Shown piece after piece: positions 7,882-15,633 of a stretch of DNA of 64,000 nucleotides. The DNA is from Rhodoplanes serenus (GTDB lineage Bacteria > Pseudomonadota > Alphaproteobacteria > Rhizobiales > Xanthobacteraceae): assembly GCA_945893145.1 (NCBI GenBank), contig CAMDDZ010000010.1, positions 1 through 64,000 of the forward strand, read 5' to 3'. Numbering within the stretch: position 1 is the stretch's first letter; each line of letters begins with the position of its first letter. The position numbers and the translations under genes were made by a program. The notes beneath the pieces were generated by a model that was not told the origin of the DNA, searched no databases, and saw only the letters and a list, made by a program, of their open reading frames with translations.

Positions 7882-8421
7882 CTAGAAGCCGATGTGCTTG
7901 CGGAACGACGCGGCCTGCCGCTTCATGATGCTGAAGTAGGCGCGGAACGCTTCGGCCGGCTTGGACCCGGTGTCCTCGAACAAGGCATCGACCTCGATGC
8001 GTGCGCTGTGCTTGCCGTCGTTCTGCTTGCGATAGTAGGCCCGTGCATAGCGCTGATCGGTGTTCCAGCTGTTGATGGTCGCAAGCGGGATCGCATTGTC
8101 CATGATGTAGGACGTATAGAACTGCAGGCTTCGGCAGCCCCGCCGCTCCAATTCGCCGCTCTTGTCGCAATTGAAGAAGAAGATCACCCAGAGAAAATTA
8201 TCGACGCGCACGCGGATCTGCGGATCGCCGTCCTCGCTGGGCTCGACGTCGGGCTTGAGGTTCAAGTCGCGCAGCTCGTTGGCGACGACGCGCGCGGTGA
8301 CGCGATCGGATTGTGCGTGAGCGGCGCCCGCGGTGAACAGCCAGGCGAGGCATGCGACAGCAATCGAAAGCCGCAGGCCCAACCGGTTCAGTTTGAAGTC
8401 GCGACCAATATGCAGTGTCAC
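7882..8421 (-). CDS. YbjN domain-containing exported protein
   Basis: The 179-residue product begins with a signal peptide (hydrophobic run IAVACLAWLFTAG, likely cleavage after AAHA). The mature part resembles the YbjN fold: VTARVVANELRDLNLKPDV, then DPQIRVRVDNFLWVIFFFNC, a cysteine-containing turn and the helical NSWNTDQRYARAYYRKQ segment that characterises the family. YbjN proteins resemble type III secretion chaperones and have no settled biochemical role. The start is a GTG with GGGAGG seven bases upstream. It lies 27 bases after the decarboxylase beta gene and could share its transcript. A strong terminator follows. Confidence 0.75.
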   Translation of the reverse strand: MTLHIGRDFKLNRLGLRLSIAVACLAWLFTAGAAHAQSDRVTARVVANELRDLNLKPDVEPSEDGDPQIRVRVDNFLWVIFFFNCDKSGELERRGCRSLQFYTSYIMDNAIPLATINSWNTDQRYARAYYRKQNDGKHSARIEVDALFEDTGSKPAEAFRAYFSIMKRQAASFRKHIGF

Positions 8422-8448
8422 TGTCTCCTCCCTGGGTTTTAAAAAATG

Positions 8449-9024
8449 CTAGCTCACCTTTTCGACCGCACGGCGGACGCGGTCCTTGATGATGACGCCG
8501 TCTTTCTCCGGCAACGCTCGCGGCGGATCGTCTGGCATGATCGGCACCCGCGCGAACAGCGTGCGGTCGGACGTGCCGAGCAATCCAGCAAGCTCCCGCA
8601 ATTGCGCCTCGGTCTCCACGTTCAGCACGCGTTCGATGCCGCAGCCGCGCGCCACGTCGATCAGATCGACGCCGCTTTGCGTGTGGCTCGCCTGCATGCC
8701 GGTTTCGCCATAGAGGCCGTTGTCGAATACCACGATGGCAAGATTGTGTGGCCGCTGCACCCCGATGGTGGCGAGGCTGCCAAGGCCCATCAGCATCTCG
8801 CCGTCGCCGGTGATAACGGCGACGCGAATCTTCGGCTTCGCGAGCGCGAGCCCAAGCCCGATCATCGCCGCGCCACCCATGGCGCCCCAGAGATAAAAAT
8901 TCCGGTCGTCGTCGCCGGCCGCAAAGGCGTCCCAGGTGCACGAGCCAAGACCCGGGACCACGAACAGATCCTTCGGCCGATTGGCCAGCAGCGTTGCCAT
9001 CGCGGCGCGGCGTTCGAACGTCAT
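8449..9024 (-). CDS. thiamine-diphosphate decarboxylase, beta (TPP-binding) subunit
   Basis: This 191-residue protein is the C-terminal TPP-binding half of a small two-subunit decarboxylase. The ThDP and metal motif GDGE is at residues 73-76, with the matching FDNGLYGETG about 26 residues later. FVVPGLGSCTWDAF and LWGAMGGAAMIGLGLALA precede it. Length and order match the beta subunits of sulfopyruvate decarboxylase (ComE) and phosphonopyruvate decarboxylase. The ATG overlaps the alpha-subunit stop as ATGA, so a stoichiometric complex is expected. Which 2-oxo acid it decarboxylates cannot be read from the sequence. Confidence 0.85.
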   Translation of the reverse strand: MTFERRAAMATLLANRPKDLFVVPGLGSCTWDAFAAGDDDRNFYLWGAMGGAAMIGLGLALAKPKIRVAVITGDGEMLMGLGSLATIGVQRPHNLAIVVFDNGLYGETGMQASHTQSGVDLIDVARGCGIERVLNVETEAQLRELAGLLGTSDRTLFARVPIMPDDPPRALPEKDGVIIKDRVRRAVEKVS

Positions 9025-9557
9025 TTCACCCACACCTTGCGGCCGATCAGCTTTTGCGAGAGCAGCACGGCCGCGGCGCGGTCGCCGCCAAAGGCCAATT
9101 GCACCGCGTTCTGCGCCGCCGGCGCCACCTGGTCGGGCGTCTCGACCTTGGTGACGCTGGTGTCGCAAAGCTTCAACGCCGGCTCGACGATCGAGCCCAT
9201 CGGCACCTGCCACGGATTGAACTCCTCCCACTCGCCGCGCATCGTCACCAGCATCAGCATGGGAAAGCGGCAGGCGCGGATCAGCGACAGCATGTTGATG
9301 CAATTGCCGACGCCACTCGACTGCATCAGCAGCGCCGAGCGCTGTCCGCCGAGCCAGGCGCCGGCGGCGAGCGCGATACCCTCCTCCTCGGTGGTCAGCA
9401 CCACGTCGCGGATTTCGGGATCGGCCTTGCAGCGCGCGATGAGCCGCGAATGACCGGCATCCGGCACGTAGCCGACCTGGCGAATGTCCGCACGCTTGAG
9501 GACGTCGAACAACTCGTCCGGCCAGGTGACGGCCGTATCTTGTACTGGCGCGCTCAA
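9021..9557 (-). CDS. thiamine-diphosphate decarboxylase, alpha (pyrimidine-binding) subunit
   Basis: This is the N-terminal PYR-domain half of the same enzyme. It contains IRQVGYVPDAGHSRLIARC, the TTEEEGIALAAGAWLGG segment holding the glutamate that activates the ThDP pyrimidine ring, and ALLMQSSGVGNCINMLSL. The frame is open for 27 codons upstream with no good ribosome-binding site. I place the start at the TTG at 9557, because GGGAG lies exactly seven bases before it. That gives 178 residues, the usual size for ComD-like subunits. The likely role is non-oxidative decarboxylation of sulfopyruvate or a related 2-oxo acid. Confidence 0.82.
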   Translation of the reverse strand: MSAPVQDTAVTWPDELFDVLKRADIRQVGYVPDAGHSRLIARCKADPEIRDVVLTTEEEGIALAAGAWLGGQRSALLMQSSGVGNCINMLSLIRACRFPMLMLVTMRGEWEEFNPWQVPMGSIVEPALKLCDTSVTKVETPDQVAPAAQNAVQLAFGGDRAAAVLLSQKLIGRKVWVK

Positions 9558-9592
9558 TGAAAATCTCCCGCGGGATTCATAATCGGGCGGCC

Positions 9593-10495
9593 TCAAACGC
9601 GCCAGGGCAGATCGGCGGCATTTTCGGCAAACAGCCATGCGCCCGTGCCAAGCGGCCCGGGAAACGGCACGGCGAGTGCGGCGCCGATGCGCCTTGCCGG
9701 CAACGACGCCGCTTGCAGCCGGTTTTCCAGCGCGGCCAGCGACTGCACCTCGATCGCGTAGGCGCCCATGAACGGCAGGCGCGGAATTTCAATCTCCGGG
9801 AGCAGAGCCGTGAACGCATCCGCTGTCATGATTTGGATCGCGCCGCGATCGAGCCGGATCGCCTGCCCGAACCGGGTCGGCTCGGCCTTGCGGCCGGTAA
9901 AGCGCGCAAAGCGCCCGGCCGCCTCCGCAACGTCGGCAGATACCACCAGCAATTCGGCGAGCCCCAGCGCGCCGTTCGGATGCGTCAGCCAGCGCGGCTG
10001 CCAGACCGTCTTCTCGGTGCGATGGGTGAGCAGCTGGATGCGGCCTTCCGCCATGGCGCCGCGTTCAAACCGCACCACCGTGAACGCCGCAATGCCGGGG
10101 CCCTCACCGGTGTCGACCGGCCGCTGGAACTGCACCAGCGGGCGCATCGCGAAACCGGCTTCCGTCAGCCGCTGGTGCTCCTTGGCGGCGTCCGCAATCG
10201 AGCAGGCGGCGAGATGAACGCCCGCAAAGCCGGCAATCGCCGTCTCGAACTCTCGCGCCAGTGGTGTGTCCGCGGTCGTGAACAACACCTCGATATAGCC
10301 GCGCGAAAACATCGCAGTGACATTGCCGGTTCCGGTCGGCGTGCCATCCGGGTTGACCTGCACCGAAACCGGCGCGGGCGCAAAGCCCACGCGCTCAAGC
10401 GCTGCGCTCGCCACCTTGGCGTCGTGCACAAAATGGCCGACGTGATCGAGGAAAATCTCGTCGCCGGTTGGCAGTTGGCGAGTGGCTTCAGACAT
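9593..10495 (-). CDS. VOC superfamily (glyoxalase-like domain) protein
   Basis: About 300 residues form two vicinal-oxygen-chelate halves. The first opens FLDHVGHFVHDAKVASAALERVGF, with NVTAMFSRGYIEVLFTTADTP carrying the typical metal-ligand glutamate. The second spans about residues 165-290 with LAELLVVSADVAEAAGRFARFTG. This is the large glyoxalase-like family often annotated VOC family protein, and its reaction is unknown. It lies 35 bases upstream of the decarboxylase alpha gene and probably heads that operon. The start is uncertain: ATGs at 10495, 10498 and 10555 are in frame and none has a strong ribosome-binding site. I chose the one just before conserved sequence. Confidence 0.75.
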   Translation of the reverse strand: MSEATRQLPTGDEIFLDHVGHFVHDAKVASAALERVGFAPAPVSVQVNPDGTPTGTGNVTAMFSRGYIEVLFTTADTPLAREFETAIAGFAGVHLAACSIADAAKEHQRLTEAGFAMRPLVQFQRPVDTGEGPGIAAFTVVRFERGAMAEGRIQLLTHRTEKTVWQPRWLTHPNGALGLAELLVVSADVAEAAGRFARFTGRKAEPTRFGQAIRLDRGAIQIMTADAFTALLPEIEIPRLPFMGAYAIEVQSLAALENRLQAASLPARRIGAALAVPFPGPLGTGAWLFAENAADLPWRV

Positions 10496-10588
10496 CATGG
10501 CAGCCATTGGCGGGTGCGACACGCGCGACAGTTTGCAAGGCAACGTTGTTAGCATAGGACAGGGGCATTCGCAGAGCTTGAGGACAGC

Positions 10589-11563
10589 ATGAACCGCCGC
10601 AACTTCATTACATCGGGTCTGGCCTGTGTTTCAGCGGCGGCCCTGCCGCGCCCGGCCTTCGCCTATCCGGACCGGCCGATCAAGCTGATCGTGCCGTTCT
10701 CGCCCGGTGGCGCGACCGATGTGGCGGCGCGGCTGTGGGCTGAGAAGGTCAAGCCCGTGCTCGGCACCGTGGTGATCGAGAACAAAGGCGGTGGTGGCGG
10801 CGTCATCGGCGCGACCGAAGTCGCACGCTCACCGGCCGATGGCCACACCTTCGTGTTCGGCAACACCAGCACGCAGGTCATCCTGCCGGCGATCATGGCG
10901 CATCCGCCCTACGATGCGCTGAAGGATTTCGCCGGCGTCTATATCGTGTGTCTGTCGCCGACCTGCATCGTGGTGCACGAGTCGGTGCCGGTTCGTACGC
11001 TCGCCGAGTTCGTCACTTACGCCAAAGCCAACGCCACGAAGCTTTCGTATGGCACCGCGGGCGCCGGCACCATGACCAACCTCTCCGGCGAACTGTTCAA
11101 GCAGCTGATCGGCGCGCCCGGGATCACGCACGTTCCCTACAAAGGCTCCGCGCCCGGCGTGACCGATCTTGCGGCCGGGCACATCCCGATGATGACGCCG
11201 AACGTCGGCGGGCCGCTGCTGCAATTCCACCGCACCGGCAAGGTGCGCATCCTGGCGATTGCCTCCGAGCGCCGCATCAAGGCCGCGCCCGACATTCCGA
11301 CGGCGATTGAAGCGGGCCTGCCCGGCATGGTCGCCGCCAATTTCAACGGCCTGTTCGCGCCCGCGGGCGTGCCGAAACCATTGCTCGATCAGGTCGCAAA
11401 GCTCACCCGCTCGATCCTCGCCGAGGACGAGGTGCAGAAATCGCTGGTGACGTCCGGGTTCGAGCCGGTGCTGGATTCGGGGCCGGAGGAAGCGCAGCAG
11501 ATGGCTGCGAGCGAGCTGGCGCGCTGGACCCCAATCATCAAGAAGATCGGATTTACGCAGTGA
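10589..11563 (+). CDS. Bug-family tripartite tricarboxylate transporter binding protein (orphan)
   Basis: The 324-residue product has a signal peptide (MNRRNFITSGLACVSAAALP, cleavage after AFA). It then shows the Bug hallmark YPDRPIKLIVPFSPGGATDVAARLWAE, NKGGGGGVIGATEVARSPADGHTF and the later THVPYKGSAPGVTDLAAGHI. Bug proteins bind carboxylates in the periplasm between two loops near residues 35-45 and 150-160. No TctA or TctB gene is adjacent, so it is an orphan that must pair with a distant transporter or act as a sensor. It is divergent from the VOC gene. A repeat palindrome overlaps its stop codon. Confidence 0.92.
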   Translation: MNRRNFITSGLACVSAAALPRPAFAYPDRPIKLIVPFSPGGATDVAARLWAEKVKPVLGTVVIENKGGGGGVIGATEVARSPADGHTFVFGNTSTQVILPAIMAHPPYDALKDFAGVYIVCLSPTCIVVHESVPVRTLAEFVTYAKANATKLSYGTAGAGTMTNLSGELFKQLIGAPGITHVPYKGSAPGVTDLAAGHIPMMTPNVGGPLLQFHRTGKVRILAIASERRIKAAPDIPTAIEAGLPGMVAANFNGLFAPAGVPKPLLDQVAKLTRSILAEDEVQKSLVTSGFEPVLDSGPEEAQQMAASELARWTPIIKKIGFTQ

Positions 11564-11610
11564 GCATGATCCCGAAAAGTGGGTACCGGTTTTCGGAAAA
11601 GATCATGCTC
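11562..11610. repeat. Hyphomicrobiales-type intergenic palindrome
   Basis: Terminal inverted arms GAGCATGATC (11562-11571) and GATCATGCTC (11601-11610) bracket an inner imperfect palindrome around CCGGTTTTCGGAAAA. This sequence type recurs in intergenic regions of Bradyrhizobium and Mesorhizobium relatives. It lies between convergent genes and overlaps the stop codon of the Bug gene. Confidence 0.75.
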
Positions 11611-11621
11611 AAACAAAAAAC

Positions 11622-13136
11622 TTACGTCTTCGCGGCCGCGGCGACGCGCTCCTGCGCCAGCCGGCGCAGCGCCACGCGATCGACCTTGTTGGTCGAGGCG
11701 AGCGGCAACTCCTCCATGAACCAGACGAAGCGCGGGTGCTGGTAGGCCGGCGCGTTCTTCAAAGCGAATTGCTTGATCTCGTCCTCGGCCGGATGCTGCC
11801 CGGCCTTCGCAATCACGAACGCAACCGGCTTGGTGCCCTTGATGTCGTCATCGACCGGCACCACCACGGCTTGCCCGACGCCAGGATGGCGCTCCAGCAT
11901 GCGCTCAACATCAGCCGGGTAGATGTTCTCGCCGCCGGAGACGAACATGTCGTCGGTGCGGCCGACGAAATAATGAAAGCCGTCAGCGTCGCGCCGGAAC
12001 ACGTCGCCGGTGGCATAGAAGCCGTCCGGCGTGATCGGCGGCGGCACATCGGGCCGGTTGTGATAGCCGTTCATGGTGGCGGGCGACTTCATTTCCAGCA
12101 CGCCCTGTTCGGCGTTACGGTTTTCGCCATCGACGAGGCGAAGCTCGACTTTGGGATGCGGATAGCCGACCGACGCCTCGGGCTGCGGCAAGCCTTTCGG
12201 GTGCGGACCGAACACGATCATGCCGGCTTCGGTCGTGCCATAGGCGTTGGTGACCGCAGCCTTCGGGAACGCACGATGGGTCGCCGCCATCAGGCTGGTG
12301 CTCACCGGCGCCGAGCCCATGCGGATAGCCTCGACGCTCGATAAATCGGTGTTCGCGAGCGCGTCGCTCTCGCGCAGCATCATGGCAATCATCGGCGGCA
12401 CAGCGGTCAGCCAAGTCGGGCGATAGCGGCCGATGGCCTCGATATAGGCGCGCGCCTCGAAGCGCGGCAGCAGCACGATGGTGGCGTGCGCCGCACAGGC
12501 GAGCTTGGCGAGAGCCAGCGCGTTCATGTGATAGAGCGGCGCCGCGATCAGGTAGCGATGCCGCTCGAGCCCCGGCACAAGCCGCGTCTCAATCACCCAA
12601 AGGTGGCTTTGGTGCGAGAGCACCACACCCTTCGGCGTGCCGGTCGAGCCTGAGGTGTAGAGGAACATCGCGGGCTCGCGTGGCCCTGGCACGACGGTCT
12701 CGAACGACCCGGGATCGACGAACTCATCGAAGCACTCCGCACCATCGCCGCCGAACACCACGGCGGGCAAGCCAGGCGGGCCATCCTCGCGCCGCGCGCG
12801 GTCGCAAAACAAAAGCTTCGCGCCGCAATCGGCCAGGATCAGATGGATGGTCTGGCGCGGAAACCTGTGGTTCACCGGCACCGCGACAAACCCCGCGCGC
12901 ATGATGCCGTAATAGGCCGCGAGATATTCGGTGCGGTTCTGCGACAGGATCGCGACCCGATCACCGCGCGCGAGGCCGCGCTTGGCGAGCGCACGCGACA
13001 CGCCCATCGTCATCGCATCCAATTCGGCGAAGGTGTATTCGCACGGAACCTCCTCGCCGCCGAGGTCGATAATGGCGAGCTTCGACAGATCAAGATCGCG
13101 ACGGATGAGGTCGCCGAGGTTGGTGAAGCCGTTCAT
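11622..13136 (-). CDS. class I adenylate-forming acyl-CoA ligase
   Basis: The 504-residue enzyme has all core ANL-superfamily motifs: the P-loop YTSGSTGTPKG near residue 160, NAYGTTEAGM, the hinge region YATGDVFRRDADGFHYFVGRTDDMFVSGGENIYP and the C-terminal catalytic Lys region LASTNKVDRVAL. It activates a carboxylic acid with ATP and transfers it to CoA, but the acid is unknown. The C-terminal NKVDR differs from the more common GK(I/V)xR, and Lys is retained. The start is the ATG four bases after the cytochrome gene. It is the last of four genes transcribed from 15535 downwards. Confidence 0.9.
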   Translation of the reverse strand: MNGFTNLGDLIRRDLDLSKLAIIDLGGEEVPCEYTFAELDAMTMGVSRALAKRGLARGDRVAILSQNRTEYLAAYYGIMRAGFVAVPVNHRFPRQTIHLILADCGAKLLFCDRARREDGPPGLPAVVFGGDGAECFDEFVDPGSFETVVPGPREPAMFLYTSGSTGTPKGVVLSHQSHLWVIETRLVPGLERHRYLIAAPLYHMNALALAKLACAAHATIVLLPRFEARAYIEAIGRYRPTWLTAVPPMIAMMLRESDALANTDLSSVEAIRMGSAPVSTSLMAATHRAFPKAAVTNAYGTTEAGMIVFGPHPKGLPQPEASVGYPHPKVELRLVDGENRNAEQGVLEMKSPATMNGYHNRPDVPPPITPDGFYATGDVFRRDADGFHYFVGRTDDMFVSGGENIYPADVERMLERHPGVGQAVVVPVDDDIKGTKPVAFVIAKAGQHPAEDEIKQFALKNAPAYQHPRFVWFMEELPLASTNKVDRVALRRLAQERVAAAAKT

Positions 13137-13140
13137 CTTT

Positions 13141-14073
13141 CTACGGATCGCGCGAACCGAGATACGCCGCGAGCGCAATCATATCGTCCTGCGACAGCTT
13201 CTCGACGATCGGCTTCATCAGCTCGGTCCCCGGACCCTTGCGCGCTCCGGTTTTCATGTCGTTGAGCTGGCGGAACATATAGGTCGCGGGCCGGCCGGTA
13301 ATGCCCGGCACGTCGGCCAATCCTTGCAGCGTCGGCCCATGACACACCGTGCAGGCGACGAACCGGCCGTTGGCGCCGGCCGCGAGCGCCGCGCCCTTGG
13401 CGATGCTGCCGCGCGGCACGAAATCCGTAAACCCGGACTTGGGATCACGCAACGAAGCGCGTTCGGGATTGTCCGGCAGCACGATGATGCGCGGGCCGAT
13501 CGGCTCGATCCCGCCATCGGTCAGTGCGAACCGCATGCCGCCCGGCCCGACATAGGTCGCCATCACCCGATCGGCCTCGATGACCTTGTTGAAGCCCGGC
13601 GTCGGTTTGAGTGCCGCGTAATATTCGGCGGCCGCGCGGATATCCGCATCCGACCACGCCTTGGCGATGAGAATCATGACGGCGGCGCGCACGCCGGTGC
13701 GGTCGCCGTTCTTGAACGCATCCATCTGGCGGGCGATGTAGTTCACCGGCAGGCCGGCGAGGCTCGACGATTCCGGATGGCCGTCGCCGGTCGGCAGGTG
13801 GCACTGCGCGCAAGCACGTGCCGCGGGCTTGGTCCCCCGCGCGACGCTTGTCGGCATCGGCGGGTGTTCGTTGGGGAACCAGTCGGGCGGATTGAACGGA
13901 TCGTCGATCTGCGCCTGGGTGTATTTGCGCGTGCTGCCTGGCACCTGCTTCAGCGCGACGCTGTCGTGCGGCTCGGCCGGCGGCGTTTTGGGATAGGCCC
14001 AATCCAGATTGCCCTGCGCAAGCGCCGCGAGCGGCAGCGTGGCGAGCAGAGGCAGCAGCAGGAGCTTGCGCAT
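13141..14073 (-). CDS. exported di-heme cytochrome c
   Basis: This 310-residue protein begins MRKLLLLPLLATLPLAALA, a Sec signal peptide. It carries two CxxCH heme sites, CAQCH near residue 90 and CTVCH near residue 240, each followed by a helical domain ending in PxxYxxRQ or PATYMFRQLNDMK. This is the cytochrome c4 or class I cytochrome layout, acting as a periplasmic electron carrier. It is translated between a thioesterase and an acyl-CoA ligase, which suggests electrons from a periplasmic oxidation step of the same pathway. No partner dehydrogenase is encoded nearby. The upstream in-frame extension overlaps the thioesterase gene and is not part of it. Confidence 0.88.
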   Translation of the reverse strand: MRKLLLLPLLATLPLAALAQGNLDWAYPKTPPAEPHDSVALKQVPGSTRKYTQAQIDDPFNPPDWFPNEHPPMPTSVARGTKPAARACAQCHLPTGDGHPESSSLAGLPVNYIARQMDAFKNGDRTGVRAAVMILIAKAWSDADIRAAAEYYAALKPTPGFNKVIEADRVMATYVGPGGMRFALTDGGIEPIGPRIIVLPDNPERASLRDPKSGFTDFVPRGSIAKGAALAAGANGRFVACTVCHGPTLQGLADVPGITGRPATYMFRQLNDMKTGARKGPGTELMKPIVEKLSQDDMIALAAYLGSRDP

Positions 14074-14078
14074 CGCGG

Positions 14079-14522
14079 TTACGCCTTCGGAGGCGGCGCG
14101 GTGAAATAGGTGCCGCGTCCGCTGGCCAAGAGCTTGCCGTCGGCGCTGAAAATTTGCGCTTCGGCGGTCGAGAACTGGCTGCCCATGCGCACGATCTTGC
14201 CCTTGATGGTGAGATCGCCCGGCAGCGCCACCGCGTGATAGTCCACCCGCATGTCGATGGTCGGCACGCCGCGGCCGAGCTTCTTCACCATCGCCCAATC
14301 GGCGCCCAGATCGATCAGCGTCGCCAGGATGCCGCCGTGGGTGAAACGGCGCTCCAGGTTGACCACCCATTCCTCGCGCCACGTTGCCTTGATCTCGATG
14401 CCGTCGTCATGCACGGCAATGACCTTGAGGCCGAGCCACTTGTGATAGGGCGCGCGGGTGACAATCTCCTGCACCTGTTCGAGCGTCAGCGATGCCGGAT
14501 CGCTCTTGGTCGCGTCATTCAT
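14079..14522 (-). CDS. PaaI-type hotdog-fold thioesterase
   Basis: This 147-residue protein belongs to the hotdog family. LGLKVIAVHDDGIEIKATW is followed by the catalytic-helix segment RRFTHGGILATLIDLGADWAM, whose HGG and following Asp are the usual PaaI and YbgC-like residues. Then come DMRVDYHAVALPGDLTIKG and AEAQIFSADGKLLASGRGTY. It would hydrolyse a thioester made in this pathway, consistent with the acyl-CoA ligase two genes downstream. Its ATG overlaps the stop of the MDR dehydrogenase as ATGA, and five bases separate it from the cytochrome gene. Confidence 0.87.
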   Translation of the reverse strand: MNDATKSDPASLTLEQVQEIVTRAPYHKWLGLKVIAVHDDGIEIKATWREEWVVNLERRFTHGGILATLIDLGADWAMVKKLGRGVPTIDMRVDYHAVALPGDLTIKGKIVRMGSQFSTAEAQIFSADGKLLASGRGTYFTAPPPKA

Positions 14523-15535
14523 GGCGTCACCACAACCTTGCCGAAAATCTCACGATCGCGGATCAGGCGCAGGCCTTCGGCGGCCTGTTCAAGCGGCAGC
14601 ACCTTGTCGACCACCGGCTTGATCTTCTTTTGCTGGATCAGGCTCATCAAAGCCGCGAGGTCGTCGTCGTAGAAGCTGTTGGAGCCGATGATCTTGATCT
14701 CGAAGCTCCAGACGTAGCGCAGATCTTCCTTCGGATCGTAGCCGGCCGTCGCGCCGCACACGAGCAGCTTGCCGCCACGCTTGAGGCAACGCAGCGACGG
14801 CACCCAGGTGTCGCCGCCGGTAAAGTTCACCACCACATCGACGCCGCCCTCGTGAGTGCGCCGCTGCGGCTTGCCGTATTTCTCCACCGCCCACTTCGAC
14901 CAGTCGGTCTTGGTGTAATCGACCACCTCGTCGGCGCCGAGCTCCTTCAGCCGCCGCAGCTTGTCGTCGCTCGACGCGCAGGCGATCACCTCGGCGCCGA
15001 GCATCTTGGCGAGCAGCACGCAGCCGGTGCCGACGCCGCCCGAGGCGCCGAGCACAAGCACACGCTCGCCCTTCTCGACCGTCTTGTGGGTGATCAGCAT
15101 GCGGTGCGCGGTGCCATAGGCGACCGGCAGCGCGGCCGCGTCCTCAAAGCTCACGCCGTCCGGCATCGCGACCAGCTGGTCGGCGGCGACGAGGCAATAT
15201 TGCGCCATGCCACCGTCGAGCATTTCGCCCATCAGGCCCTTTTTGCGGTTGAGCGGATTGACCAGCACGCGGTCGCCGGCCTTCCATTTCGCAACGCCCG
15301 CGCCGACCTCGGAAATCTCGCCCGCCATGTCGAGGCCGGGGATTACCGGCAGCGGCACCTTGATTCCCGGCATGCCTTTGACCGTAAACACGTCGTGGTA
15401 GTTGAACGACGAGGCGCGCACCCGGATCACCACATGGCCTTCGGCCACCTGCGGGACGGGATAGTCGTTGATCACCTCGAGCTCTTCGAGGCCGCCGTGC
15501 TTGCGCAGCACCAAGGCCCTCATCGTCTTGCTCAC
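14519..15535 (-). CDS. zinc-type alcohol dehydrogenase / quinone oxidoreductase (MDR family)
   Basis: The 338-residue medium-chain dehydrogenase/reductase has MRALVLRKHGGLEELEV, the catalytic-domain segment SSFNYHDVFTVKGMPGIKVPLPVIPGLDMAGEI, the nucleotide-binding LVLGASGGVGTGCVLLAKMLGAEV and VVVNFTGGDTW. The cysteine cluster of structural zinc ADHs is absent, which favours the quinone oxidoreductase-like branch using NADPH. The start is a GTG with GAGGGA five bases before it. It heads the operon MDR, thioesterase, cytochrome c, acyl-CoA ligase and is divergent from the ubiD-like gene. The substrate is unknown. Confidence 0.88.
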   Translation of the reverse strand: MSKTMRALVLRKHGGLEELEVINDYPVPQVAEGHVVIRVRASSFNYHDVFTVKGMPGIKVPLPVIPGLDMAGEISEVGAGVAKWKAGDRVLVNPLNRKKGLMGEMLDGGMAQYCLVAADQLVAMPDGVSFEDAAALPVAYGTAHRMLITHKTVEKGERVLVLGASGGVGTGCVLLAKMLGAEVIACASSDDKLRRLKELGADEVVDYTKTDWSKWAVEKYGKPQRRTHEGGVDVVVNFTGGDTWVPSLRCLKRGGKLLVCGATAGYDPKEDLRYVWSFEIKIIGSNSFYDDDLAALMSLIQQKKIKPVVDKVLPLEQAAEGLRLIRDREIFGKVVVTP

Positions 15536-15633
15536 TTTGTTCCCTCGCCGGCCGGATTGCTGAATTTGCCCAGTCTAAGTAGCTTAACAACCGGGCCGCC
15601 AACAACCTCCTATCCGGTCTGGAGACAACTGAA

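Noticed and set aside
7567-8442. 291-codon plus-strand frame starting in the structured region, including the ATG at 7780
   Set aside because: Beyond codon 20 from the ATG it is only the antisense of the YbjN-like gene. I treat the ATG as a possible orphan start, not as a gene.
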